64,000 nt of DNA. Origin: Haberlea rhodopensis (Eukaryota; Streptophyta; Magnoliopsida; Lamiales; Gesneriaceae). The stretch spans positions 3,902,189 through 3,966,188 of the forward strand of contig CAJQUN010000059.1 of assembly GCA_907163345.1 (NCBI GenBank), given 5' to 3'. The notes below the pieces were generated by a model that was not told the origin of the DNA, did no database searches, and saw only the letters and a list, made by a program, of their open reading frames with translations. Below are positions 33,940 through 44,713 of the stretch, in pieces (within the stretch, counting starts at the first letter, position 1; every line of letters begins with the position of its first letter). The position numbers and the translations under genes were made by a program.

Positions 33940-33980
33940 TCATTTTTATTCTGAAAATACTTATAATATTTATTACATTA
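33940..33980 (-). terminator. Viral poly(A) signal region
   Basis: On the minus strand AATAAA occurs within ATGTAATAAATATT and again in AGAATAAAAATG, about 200-250 bases after the TATA box. This matches the short distance expected for terminally redundant pararetroviral transcripts. Confidence 0.5.
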
Positions 33981-34199
33981 ATACTTCTCCTCCTGGGATG
34001 AGACTAACTTTTTAGTCTCTCATATAATGAGGCTGAACTTGAAACACTATACAAACTGAATTGAAAACTGAAATATTACAAAGAAAAAGAAAATTATCAA
34101 GCTATGAAAGATGAACATATTACAGCTTGGAGATTATACAATTTATTTATGAGAAAACTATGTAGAATTTCAGATGTCCTTAGCTTCCTAACTGCCTGG

Positions 34200-34420
34200 C
34201 CTTATATAGGCATGAATCCGGACTTCAAACTCGGATTCCAAACTCTTGTTGAATGTTAAGTGCGCCCGTGAGTGCTCCTTTATATCGTGTCTGGCATCTT
34301 TTGTCTGTGCTTGCAAACTTTTCTCGTGAGTGCTTATGCTTTTGTCTTGGTGCGCCATAACTTTTCTCGTGAGTGCTTATGCTTTTGTCTTGGTGCGCCA
34401 TAACTTTTCTCGTGAGTATT
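34200..34420 (-). promoter_or_regulatory. Pararetroviral promoter with tandem enhancer-like repeats
   Basis: TATA box CCTATATAAG on the minus strand (34201-34210). Upstream, a 43-bp unit (TTCTCGTGAGTGCTTATGCT on plus) starts at 34321, 34364 and 34407 (partial), and a related CGTGAGTGCTCC copy lies at about 34266. Direct repeats upstream of a TATA box are typical of full-length transcript promoters in this virus family. Activity cannot be judged. Confidence 0.6.
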
Positions 34421-34789
34421 CCATTGTTTTGTCTGAGGGCTTTTAATGTTCCATACATTTTTCTTTTGTCGGAGAATCTTTACACTGTTGGTTTTGGGGT
34501 CCCCGAGCCTTAGGAAAATGTGATCTCTTGTCAGCAGGTCTTTTATATTTTCCTGCCTCTGATCTGTCGGGTTTAGATAGGAATCCATTCCCGAATTCTG
34601 GTTCTTTCTGCTCCGGGCATTCTTTGCAAATTTGATCTTTCCATCGGCCAATATGTGTCATGTTGCAGAATTTTTGGTAAGTTTATTTGTTTGCCGGAAT
34701 CTTGTTCTCCCAAAGAATTCTTCTTTTTGCTTCGAAGAGCTCTTCAGCAAATACTGTTGTTGTTCTTGTCATGGAATTAGCATGAAGGT

Positions 34790-35795
34790 ATTTTGAAAGA
34801 ATTTGAATGAGTATTTGACTTTGTCCATTTCTATTAGACAAACCCAAAGATCATATGCTCGTCTAGTTGAAGCTCCGTCTTCGGTGATGGCCCCAACTAA
34901 CACTGGTGCTTCCTCTGGTAGCGCCGTTTTAATATTAAGGTGTTCCCATCTGGTCGTCTGAGCTTGATAAAGTAAAAAGCTTCAATAAAGCATTTATTTG
35001 CTTGTTCCGGAGCACCACTGAAAAAATACAATTGCAAGATATCTCGTAGAGTCAAATGTGGATTATTGGCTCATGTCTCGTGAACAGCTTCTCTGATCCA
35101 CTTTGAAATTTGAAGATTTCAGAGAATACTGGTGCAACAGTATAAACAGAAGCCAGAGCTCCAAAATTATACCATTCATGTACCTCGTTTGGATGACAGC
35201 ATGGTTTCATCCCTCGGATATTTTTTGGAGATATCAACAACTGTTTTGTTTGGGTTGATACCCTGTCTGGTAATTAGTTTCCCCAAGTGCGTTGGTAATC
35301 GTGCATATGAGAAGAAACTAAATCCTCATTAATTTGAACCCTAGAAGTGTTTGTTTGTGGCCTAAGGTTCAACTCTCCCTCTTTTGCCCAAAATGTACTA
35401 GGTTGACTTGACGGTTCATATTGTGATGACACCTGACCTTCAACATTCGCTACATCGTGTACATCCTCAAGAAATGCATCATCTGCAGCACATGTGACAG
35501 GGGTATGTGAATCCCTTGCCTTCGGGTTAGATGAGCCGCATTCTCTAAACACTCCTTTTTGCACCGTTGGAGATGCAGCCTAGAGGATAAGCCCCTTCAA
35601 GACTTCGAACAAGCGTTCTTGGGAGTGAAGGCATACTCTTATATGACCGAAAACTAAGTCCCGATCTGCCTATTGTAGTCGTCCTGCGACCTCAGTATGT
35701 AGACAAAGAGTCTGAAAATCTCGTTCCAGGATCTCCAGGTTTTCTCTGAGATGCCTAACTCGTTTGAGGGTATCGCAAGCAACGTGTCCCTCCAT
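34790..35795 (-). pseudogene. Transactivator/viroplasmin-like protein remnant
   Basis: Start MEGHVACDTLKRVRHLRENL (ATG at 35795), then stops. A clear open part covers 35564-35274 (MQKGVFRECGSSNPKARDSH), and another from 35240 contains HEWYNFGALASVY. The C-terminal part (34860-35050) is recognisable in a shifted frame by LQLYFFSGAPEQANKCFIEA. Position after RT and the late hydrophobic/aromatic segment fit a caulimovirid transactivator. At least three stops or frameshifts. Confidence 0.55.
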
Positions 35796-35959
35796 CTGGT
35801 GTTAAGAAATTTGCAAAATAATTTTATTAGATTTCACAATGACAATATCATAATCATAATATTGGTACTCAGCTTGTCATCTTAAAAGTTTAGCATTTTT
35901 TGATTTTGATTTAATTTTATTTTTCAGAAAAGACTTAATACTAATATTATCTATTTTCA

Positions 35960-36480
35960 AGATAAATTTCTTTGCAAGTAAAACTAGTGACCATTTTTAA
36001 AAGCCTTTCGAACTCAAAGAACTCCTTCTTGTTGATGCCATTTGATAACTTCGCTGCTGTCAAATAGACTGCTGCAATATCTGCATCACATTTCTCCATC
36101 TGGGGTGGCCTTCATAAGTATTGCAGCCCACCAATGATCAGTGGCATTTGTGTATAATACTAGTATATCCTCGTCGTTTGGAATTGCAAGCTTTGGTAGT
36201 TTCCTGCAAACTTTTTTAAGCTGTTTGACAGCTTGTATGTGATCTTCATTCTCTCAAACTTATTTGGTAGGTTATTGATGAACATCCCAGCAAAATTAAC
36301 AACTCCCAAAAAACTCTGAAGTTGCTTTAAACCCTTTGAAATCATCCGAATATCCTTGCACTTTTTCAACAATATGATTTTGCAAGATGATTCCAGATTT
36401 GTCGATCTCAATTCCAAGGAATTCGACCTGTCATGTGGCAATTATTGTTTTCCTTTTGTAGAGTACTAATCCTTCCTCGT
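35960..36480 (-). pseudogene. Reverse transcriptase C-part and RNase H remnant
   Basis: Fragments in alternating frames: EFLGIEIDKSGI-type sequence near 36420, KGLKQLQSFLGVVNFAGMF (RT connection, 36300-36350), then an RNase H-like segment with AAILMKATPDGEM near 36110-36150. I cannot find protease or the RT palm with its YxDD motif, so 0.8 kb or more of pol seems to be missing upstream. Confidence 0.65.
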
Positions 36481-36487
36481 AACAATT

Positions 36488-36733
36488 CTATCATGTTGGA
36501 AAGACATTCTCCTTGGCTCGATCATAATGGAAGATATTATTCTTCTCAGTGATGTCGAAGATTATCTGTACTGCTCTCCAGTCTTCTGGGGATTTCAGCA
36601 TTCCTGTTGTTTTGATTACATCAGGGATTTTCTGAATCCTGCTCGAGATGGCTTTCTGTTTTTCCCCGGGATAGTTACTGATCAACCTATCCTGTTGGAA
36701 AGACATTCTTCATGGCTAGATCATAAGGCTCAT
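36488..36733. repeat. Direct repeat of about 38 bp, 195 bp apart
   Basis: TGTTGGAAAGACATTCT followed by a TGGCT-GATCATAA stretch occurs at 36494-36530 and again at 36692-36728. The repeat flanks the point where the RT palm and protease regions are missing, so it may mark the deletion or rearrangement junction. Confidence 0.75.
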
Positions 36734-36749
36734 GCTTCTGTTTAAAACT

Positions 36750-37304
36750 GGCTGGTCATGTATCCTCATATCAATCTCTCAAATTGTCGGAGTATTGATA
36801 ATATCCGGCAATAATGCTTTTGCGAAATCTTCGAAGATTCTGGGGACTTAGATGAATTCTTTTCTCAAGAATACTTTTGAATGATGAGTATTCGAGAGTG
36901 AATAAGACACCTTGTAGGTAATCGAGTAAATCATATTCCATTCTTTCATCAAATCACTTCTTTTTGAAATCTTGATGAAGAATAAGAACTTTGTTGAAGT
37001 CTCGATCTCCCAAATTATATGATATTCTAGCATAGATGTTGAAAGTCATCTTTCCAGCATACAAAATTCCTGCAACTGCTCCCAAACAAGAATCTTTAAG
37101 GTTCAGGATTATCTTGTCAAAGATTGCCAAACTAAGTGGTGAATCAATTATTTCCTTGAAAGTTGGGTTGATGATAACTCTAATGGCTCCAATATGAATC
37201 CATGAGAGCGTATTAGCAACCTCTCTTTTAACCTTGTTCTTAATCTCCTGAATTTCTCTGTAGGGGATTAACTGCATCTCAATTTGGTTTCCTGTGAATC
37301 CCAT
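36750..37304 (-). pseudogene. Caulimovirid movement protein (30K family) remnant
   Basis: The open part 37304-36954 has SWIHIGAIRVIINPTFKE, SPLSLAIFDKII and AGILYAGKMTFNIYARISYN, the central part of the 30K-type movement protein that dilates plasmodesmata. A frame break near 36957 is followed by YLQGVLFTLEYSS-type sequence. It lies 3' of the coat-protein zinc finger in viral orientation. Confidence 0.72.
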
Positions 37305-37613
37305 TAGGATCGCATGTCACTTTATGGATAATCTGATGCTTCCTGCTCCGAAGACAAATCATATACATAGCTTTTTTCATTGCCCCAATTGTAAATCAAT
37401 CATACATCTGAAGCTTTGGCTCTTCTTTCTGATCCTCATAAGAGTTTTATGAGAAACAGTAGTATGTGAGAAAAACCCCGAGGCTCTTATCTGATCATGT
37501 GTTGAAGGAACTCTCATTCACTCTAATTCTGAACTGGATTCACCTCCATTATCAGAATATATCTCTTATTTGTAGATGCTTTTATCTGAGGGAATATCCT
37601 CAAATTGATACAC

Positions 37614-38610
37614 CTACACCAAATCCTGAAAGTAAACAGCATCCTCGAACTCATTGGTATGTTCGAACTGTCTTATTCCTCTATTTTGGTTTTCTGGACA
37701 ATCTGTAGAGATATGTCCTCTTGCTCCACACGTCCAACAGTTACAATCTTTAAAACTTTCATTCGCACGAGTATGAGTGCGTCTAAAAGTTATCTTTGTT
37801 GGTGTTCTGCTAGAACTTGCTTGATTAGAACCGGTTGACGAAGTTCTACTCCTTGTTGGTCCTGATCTTTGCACTGATCTGTAACTTCGGGCTTTCTGCT
37901 TTGACCAGAACTTCTTGAGTCTCCATGAAGACCCACTTCTTCTTGAACTACTTCATCGATCATAAGGATGACTTCTGTGTTTTTTAATCTTCCAGCTTTG
38001 GGGGTAGTTTCCAATGATAGTGGGGATACATTCCATGTACAACAAAGAGGAGATGTCTTGTTGATTCATTTTAGCTTCTTGTAGTTCTTTTTGAACTCTG
38101 CTTGATAGCACCACTCCACAAGCTTCATTTTAAGAAATGACATTCTCATGGACACCATATTTATTTCTTGTGGTGTATATTCATGGATAAGCATTTTTCT
38201 CCATGGACTCGGTAGTTTGGCAAAGAACAGCTCTGCTGCATTTTTCCTGTCGTATTTGCCTTCTATTTGTACTCTGTGAAGAGTTTGACGTACTCATCTA
38301 CATAACATATATCATGCAGTTCCATGTTATATATAACTTTTCTATATTTTTTCATCTTCTCTTCCTCCATTCCTTCGAAGTAACCAATTCCAATGTAACA
38401 TATTTAAAAAATGTAGCCATTTTTCCACAATTTCTTTCAGGGACTCTCTGGCTAGAGCTTCTTCCTTGGTGACTGGGTCTGCAAGTTCCCAGACAATTCT
38501 GGTTGATCCTTCTAGACTCATATTAAGGAGTAATATAATCATTCTTTGCTTAGATCAAGCGTTCATGATGCGATTCTCATTGTTGAAGCTCATCCATCAA
38601 TAAGAACTTC
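37614..38610 (-). pseudogene. Caulimovirid coat protein region with CCHC zinc finger
   Basis: The CCHC knuckle CWTCGARGHISTDC (about 37740-37700) is the RNA-binding zinc finger at the C-terminus of caulimovirid coat proteins, preceded by Ser/Arg/Gln-rich basic sequence (37790-38014). Farther 5' is a helical segment in several frames (38200-38540, e.g. ARESLKEIVEKWLHFLNML). Repeated stops and frameshifts. Confidence 0.68.
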
Positions 38611-39633
38611 TCAATTTTTAAAATCCAAGATATCCATGTTGAACATATGTCCATATGGATGTATCGGATCTAACTGAGATTTTTTGTAAGGCGTTTGATG
38701 TATGTCTGGCTTGCAGGAATGATTCCTTGTTCCAACTGGGGGATCTAAAGTTGCTCCAGAAGTAAAATCTTCTTGGTGGGGCTTGCTTTGATCTCCATCG
38801 GGTGGTGTATTGTGTGACACAAAACTTTCTTGTGGTGGAAGTTGAGGAATTACGTCAACTTGATTTGTTTTAAAGTCTACGAGATTTAATCCCACAAACG
38901 AATTAGCAAGATCACATAGATCTTACAGGTTGATTCTCTCAATTACTTTGCCTGAAGTATTGGATATCCTCGTAGGACTGCAATCATTTTTTCAATCTCC
39001 GTCAAAGGCCTTCAGACCTCCTCCGCTTTCCCTTTTTGGTGTAAAATGGATTATGTTCCATAGGACGTCCTCCTTTCTTTTTTCCTGAAGAACTTGGTCG
39101 TGACTCCAATTCCTTAACTCGGGTTTGAACATCTCGAAGGTTTTCAAAAAATTTCTCATGATGTTTGATCATGATTTTCATCTGACTTTGAATCTGATGG
39201 ATCTGTGCAGGGACATGGTATTGTAAGTATCCATAACGCTACACTGTCTTCTGAATCTCTCTAACATCTTAGGATATCTTAGAAGTATCCGGCTCGATCC
39301 CACGAAAGGTTGGTTCTTCCATTCTAATCATCTGGTCCGGAACCTGTTGGATCATTGGGAGTCTGGGATAACGTCATCATGTTCAGGATGACCATCTTCC
39401 TGAAAATCGGTTAACTGAAACTGTATTTTGAGGTTCACTTGATGAAGCATCGTAGTATTCCTCTCCAGTTTCTTGTAATGGTGTATGCCAGGTAGGCATA
39501 ATCATGTTCCTCGTAATAATTTCCACTTATGATTGAAGTGTTGGGCTTCCACCATATGCTTTTGCTTTAGTGCTTTCAATTTTTGGAAGTACCACATGTA
39601 TGTGTGACACCTCGAACATTCGTTCGGATCCAT
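38611..39633 (-). pseudogene. N-terminal part of viral ORF1
   Basis: The likely ORF1 start at 39633 reads MDPNECSRCHTYMWYFQKLK, with a C-x2-C-H cluster, 80 bases after the primer site. Downstream frames are broken. The last recognisable open part is 38895-38611 (MGLNLVDFKTNQVDVIPQLP ... HMFNMDILDFKN), leading into the coat-protein region. No defined function beyond position. Confidence 0.45.
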
Positions 39634-39712
39634 ATTATCGTGTGTTGTCTCCCTCGTTAAAGGATAATATTAATATTAAAAATATTAGTTTAGTATTTCC
39701 AGAATAAATCTA

Positions 39713-39725
39713 GGCTCTGATACCA
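39713..39725 (-). promoter_or_regulatory. Met-tRNA primer site of the pararetrovirus
   Basis: The minus strand reads TGGTATCAGAGCC. This is the conventional zero point of caulimovirid genomes, where reverse transcription starts and virion DNA has a discontinuity. Here it lies at the very edge of the recognisable viral sequence. Confidence 0.8.
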
Positions 39726-39735
39726 TTTTTTCCAC

Positions 39736-40712
39736 GGATCGTAGAGGTTGCAAGCTTGAAATATTACCTTAAGGGTATATGCGAGATTTTAAAAATTATT
39801 GCTTTGGAAGCAACAATTCATACTTTAGCATTATACCCCTATTAAATAGAGTAAATTATTAAAAATATATATAGTAAATTATGGCTGCTGGGTCCTTGAA
39901 AATGTATACATTTTATTTTTTATGGATAAATTATAAGAATGTGTTCCTTTAATTTTTTTTTTACCAACTATTACATATAGTGGGGGCGACAAACTGAAAC
40001 TCATATACGAGATATACTGGTCATTATTACGATTGATATCATATGGATTACAAGTAATATGATTGAAAATTCCCATTTCCAATAGAAATCTCTCACTTTG
40101 TGTACTAACACAAGTGTAGTCCCACGTTGATTGTTTTTTTTTTAAAGGGTCTCAAAATCATTTTTTCACTAAAACGAATGGAACATACATGCATCGTTCA
40201 TATTGGATATGTGCTAATATGAAGAGCTTTGTTTTTTAACTGACATATGTTCATTCCGTTTTAAAAAATAAAAATAAAAAAGTGTTATTGTGAATACTTT
40301 TATTAAAAAATAATTTTATCTGGAGACTATACTTTGTTAAAACAATTTTCGTGGGATCAATTTGTTAAAAGATAATTTATTTATGGCTATATTTGTTTCG
40401 TTTTAAAGATTATTATTACAAAGAACACTATTTAGTATGATTTTTTAATAATTTAATATTTTTTTCCATATTAAGCTTAATTGTCAGTTTATAAGTTTGT
40501 TTACTAAGCTTGCTTGACAATTAATTATTATCAACTTGCGAATTCATTAATGCCTCCACATGTGTAAGAAAATGTGCCTTCAACTTAAAAGATAATGGCC
40601 TTTTTTTTTTTAACACTTCATAATATTAAACTTGAACATGAAAGTCTAATACTTACCTTCTCAATAATAATTTATAAACACATTGTTTTTAGAATATAAA
40701 AACATTTTTTTT

Positions 40713-40765
<53 letters not shown>

Positions 40766-40999
40766 TAGTACTTTCTTTTAGTATATGGGGGAGTAATTTT
40801 TTTTACAACAATGAGTTTAGAATCTATAATCTTCTCTCAAATTGGAAGATATGATACCACTAGACCAAAATGGTTGTGAGATCACCAAACATATAGTACT
40901 TATAGAGCCTTTAAAGATTGATAATCATTTGTTCAAATCCAATTAATGTGACATCTTCGGACTAGTCAGATAAATTGTTACTTTGTCCCATTAATAAGA
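39736..40999. other. AT-rich intergenic region
   Basis: Possible remnants of viral leader up to about 39790, then AT-rich DNA without gene signals, including a (TA)n run at 40722-40763. Confidence 0.5.
40722..40763. repeat. (TA)n microsatellite
   Basis: About twenty TA dinucleotides. Confidence 0.9.
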
Positions 41000-41021
41000 C
41001 AGCTCGTTAGAGATGTCAAAC

Positions 41022-41155
41022 GGAGCAGACGGCACGAGGCACGGCACGGCACGACACGACGCGGAGCGACATGGCACGTTTTGCTACAGTGCCATGCCGT
41101 GCCGTGCCGGGCCAAGCCATGCCAGCCCGTGGGCTGGCACGGCACGACAAGACAC
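41022..41155. repeat. Subterminal CACGGC repeats (5' end of hAT)
   Basis: Dense direct and inverted copies of GGCACG/CGTGCC, including a hairpin around ATGGCACG-TTTTGCTACAG-TGCCAT. The 3' end (43800-43979) has the matching inverted set. In Ac-type elements such subterminal repeats are transposase-binding sites; here that is by analogy. Confidence 0.75.
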
Positions 41156-41178
41156 TTTGTAATTTTTTTTTTAAACCA

Positions 41179-41319
41179 GGCGATCGATCGCCTATAGGCA
41201 GTAAGCTAATACAGGGGGTTGGCGATCGATCGCCACATAAATGGCGATCGATCGCCTAGAGGCAGTAAGCTAATACAGGGGGTGGCGATCGATCGCCACA
41301 AAAATGGCGATCGATCACC
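41179..41319. repeat. GGCGATCGATCGCC palindrome tandem array in the hAT 5' region
   Basis: Palindromes GGCGATCGATCGCC at 41179, 41221, 41243 and 41284, and a one-base variant at 41306. They form a 64-bp direct repeat (units at 41179 and 41243), each unit being palindrome, TAGGCAGTAAGCTAATACAG-type spacer, palindrome, and CACA-AAAT. Poly(T) precedes the array and poly(A) follows. Confidence 0.93.
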
Positions 41320-41619
41320 AATGTCCAACGGTCAGAAAATAGCCGTTCAACGGATTTTTAAAAAAAAAAAAAATTTTGGTTGTTATATATATGTGTGTGT
41401 CGAGGAAACATTTTATCCTTAATCTGTAAGCTCTATATACTTGAGACACTATACTCTCAATTTGTTCACAAAAGAAAGAAATTCGTCTTACGTTTGCCAA
41501 GACAAGCACAAGCAACAAAGCCAACACTCCTCCTAGCAAATATTTGGTACCTTTTATATTTGTTGCATTAGATAATTGTAGTCTATATACATAATAGCCT
41601 TCATCTTATAATGTGAATT

Positions 41620-43600
41620 ATGATGATGAAATCGATCAATTCCAAGAAAATGAAGAAAACACACCAAATATTCAATCATCAAGTAGAAGAACTTCAAAAA
41701 AAGAACTAACAATGTATGTCAACTATTCGATGTAGAAAATGTTGGGGGAAAGAGATCAAGCGCAGTTTGTAAAAAATGTAAAAAAGATTATGCATATGCT
41801 TCTTCTGGTGGTACAGGTCATTTACTAAGACACATGACTAAACATGAAAAAGAACCAACTGATGGTAACCAAACTACTCTTTTACAATTCGGTACTGGTA
41901 GTAGTAGTTCAAATTTAGGTATTTTCACTTATAATGTTGAAAGAGATAGGAGAGAACTAGCTAAATACATCGTATGGGCGGAGAAACCTTTTTCAATAGG
42001 GGCGGATGCCAAATTCACTAATTATATTCATTTATGTTTGCAACCTCAACATAAACGATTCAAGGAATACTATTAAATCGGATGCATTCACAATTTTTAA
42101 TGAATATAAAGCAAATTTAATTATGTATTTAGGTAATCTTTCATCGAAAGTAAGGCTAACAAGTGATATTTGGACAACTTATCTTGGCAATGCATCATAT
42201 CTCTGTGTTACAGGACATTGGATTGACGATAACTGGGTGTTACATAAAAAAAATTTAGGTTTCACAAAAATTGATTGGCCTCATACGGGTGGAGTTATTT
42301 CCAATGTCATTATGCAAGTTACTAATGGATATAATATTAGTAATAAAATCTTCTCTATTTCATTTGATAATGCAACTAATAATACTGCTGCAATTACTAT
42401 ATTAAAAACTTATTTGAAACCAATTTTAAATGGTGATCTTTTTCATATTCGTTGTGCATGTCATATTTTAAATTTGTGTGTGCAAGATGGATTGAAACCA
42501 CTTGAGCTTCATTTAGAAAAAATAAAGACTACTCTTAAATTTCTTAATGGTTCAGTTGCTAGAAAACAAGACTTCAAAAGTTTATGTATTTCTCATGGTA
42601 TGAATTATAAACATTTTCCTTATGATGTTCCTAATAGATGGAATTCTACATATTTAATGTTGCAAGCATGTTTACCTTATAGAAATGTGATCACTTTATT
42701 TTTTAATGAAAGGATGGCCGAACATTTTCATATTGAAGAAACTGATTGGGAAATTGATTCTAATATTTGTAATTTTTTAGAACCATTTTATGATGCTACC
42801 AATTTATTTTCGGGCTGTTATTATCCAACTTCTTCAATATTTTTGAATAAAATTTATGAAATTCGTGAATGTTTTGCATTACATAGATCTGATCCGTTTT
42901 TACAGGTATTGTCGAACCAATGGAGTATAAATTTAAAAAATACTGGAAAACTATTCCTATGTTGAATTGCTTGGCATCAATTCTGGATCCTAGATTAAAA
43001 TTATATAGTGTAGAAATTATAATAGAATCTTATTACACCAACATGGCTTATTAAAATATTAATATTAATCAAGAGAAAGAGCGCATTAATAAATGTCTGT
43101 TTGATTTGTTTTCTTTATATGATTCGTTACATAATTCTAGAGCAACTCCAGTAAGAGAAAGTGGTAGTAGTGGTGCTAGTAGTAGTAAGGGTTCTGTGTG
43201 GACAATGTTAAGAAGAAGACAAGACACTACTTCCGCTTCTTCTAGTTCTAGTTCTAATACATCTTCATTTACTGAGCTTCGGTTATATCTAAACCAAGTC
43301 ATAAATTTCACTGAACAAGAATTAGAAACTTTTGATGTTTTGGCATGGTGGAAAGACAATGCTAGACTTTGGCCAGTACTTTTCATAATGGCACGTGATC
43401 TACTAACTCCTCCGATATCCACAGTTCCATCGGAGTCTTGTTTTAGTGCAGGTTGAAGAGTCATTGATGAAAAAAGAAGTAGAATGAAACCAAACACTGT
43501 GGAGATGTGTATTCTTTTAAAGGATTGGTTGGATGCTGATAGTCGCTTACAAGGTTTGGGAGGACATAATGTTTTTTCGGATGAAAATGAAGAAAACTAA
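41620..43600 (+). pseudogene. hAT transposase (BED zinc finger, hATC dimerisation domain), broken
   Basis: A cut-and-paste transposase. The BED finger has CKKCKKDYAYASSGG to HLLRHMTKH (41770-41850). The catalytic part has LTSDIWTTYLG, SISFDNATNN and IRCACHILNLCVQDGL, and the C-terminal hATC region has WWKDNARLWPVLFIMARDLL and STVPSESCFSAG. Lesions: frameshift near 41725 before the BED finger, one near 42062, one near 42905, a stop near 43050 and a nonsense TGA at about 43454 inside the hATC domain. After it, RVIDEKRSRMKPNTVEM continues to a stop at 43600. Confidence 0.88.
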
Positions 43601-43895
43601 CATATTTTTAAAACTCTTTTGCAATTTATTATTTACTTTTGTTCAATGTAATTTGTAGTTTTTCAATTTGTAGTCAATATATTTTTATTTTACAAGTATA
43701 TTGTAACAATCTATATTTTTATAATATTATTATATTTATATAATTAAAATTAAACAAAAAATAAATAAATAAAACGAAAAAAAAAAAAGAAAAATTGATT
43801 TGGGCCGTGCCAGCACGGCACGGCCCGAGGCACGGCCCATAGGCCACGGGCCTATGGGCCGTGCCGGGCCAGCCAAATAACGAGTGCCGAGCGGC

Positions 43896-43953
43896 ACGGC
43901 CCTCTAATGAGACGGGCCGTGCCTGGTTACGGCCCGTCTCATTAGAGGGCCGT
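43896..43953. repeat. Perfect 25-bp inverted repeat near the hAT 3' end
   Basis: Arms 43896-43920 (starting ACGGCCCTCTAATGAG) and 43929-43953, exactly complementary, with an 8-base spacer GCCTGGTT. It lies 40 bases inside the right TIR and would form a strong cruciform or RNA hairpin. Confidence 0.95.
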
Positions 43954-44001
43954 GTTGGCCCGGCACAGACATACGGCCTGTTTGACATCTATACATCTCG
44001 T

Positions 44002-44713
44002 TATAAAACATCTCAGCATTATAAAACATAATTCTCTCCGTTTTGATAAAAAAAATCCACAAAATTTAAATGAATTATCTTCTCACATGAATAAATTAAA
44101 TTTGAACGACGAATCTGACGGTGGAGAAGCAGGTGATTCAAATTAAAGCAACGCATAGGATTCCGTGAAAATCATTATTTTGGCATCAGAACTTGCGAAA
44201 CATGTTAGTAAGGCCCTACGGTTCTGATGAAAAGTACCGATCATCGGGGAATATTATGTCGTTTTACAGGACACGAGCTTTTTTGTGTTGTATCGAAAAT
44301 GTTACGATATTATCAGAGTATTTTTATATTAATATCATATAATGACAATTTTTAGCAACATAAAATACTCTGATAATAATATTTGTTGTACCGAAAGGGG
44401 CACTGTTCCACACTTGTTTTTTATTTTTTCGTTAATTTTATATTATTATGATCACCAAACCAAAAAAAAAGTTTATATTATTATTTATTGTATCGAAGTT
44501 TTAAATTTCTGAATGTGAGTCACTCCATTGGGTTCTTCAATAATTTCGAGTGAAGTAAATGCATCTTTTGGGTACAGTTAGGCTGCGTAATTAGTTGAGT
44601 CAATTCGGATATGACTCGAAACCAAACTAAGTTAGCCCGGTTTAAAACCAGAACTAGGCTAATCAGTTTCTAACCGCTCCAAACCCGCTAATATGACCTT
44701 ACAACCAGAAATG
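44002..44713. other. Intergenic region
   Basis: AT-rich sequence with no supported gene. Around 44310-44380 an inverted pair TATTATCAGAGTATTTTAT / AAAATACTCTGATAATA forms a hairpin, possibly from an old MITE. Confidence 0.5.

Larger units (their letters stand above)
33930..39735 (-). mobile_element. Endogenous pararetrovirus (Caulimoviridae), degenerate
   Basis: About 5.8 kb on the minus strand. In viral order: Met-tRNA primer site (39713), start of ORF1 (39633), coat-protein zinc finger (37720), movement protein (37300-36950), RT connection and RNase H remnant (36440-35960), transactivator-like ORF (35795 to about 34790), enhancer-like repeats and TATA box (34420-34200), and poly(A) signals (33975-33943). 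Coat protein before movement protein, with a separate transactivator after RT, is the order seen in cavemo-/solendovirus-like members. Every ORF has several stops and frameshifts, so the copy is an old, inactive fossil. No LTRs or TSD are seen, as expected for non-integrase insertion. Confidence 0.82.
41008..43993 (+). mobile_element. hAT superfamily DNA transposon (Ac-like), full length but inactive
   Basis: 2986 bp. TIRs TAGAGATGTCAAAC (41008-41021) and its inverted TATAGATGTCAAAC (43980-43993), one mismatch. Flanking 8-bp target duplications CAGCTCGT (41000-41007) and CATCTCGT (43994-44001), one mismatch. The ends have many GGCACGGCACG subterminal repeats; the AT-rich interior encodes a BED/hATC transposase with several lesions. 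A palindrome array lies between the 5' end and the ORF. Confidence 0.95.

Noticed and set aside
41071..41422. ORFs in the 5' part of the hAT element
   Set aside because: They translate the CACGGC subterminal repeats and the GATCGATC palindrome array upstream of the transposase.
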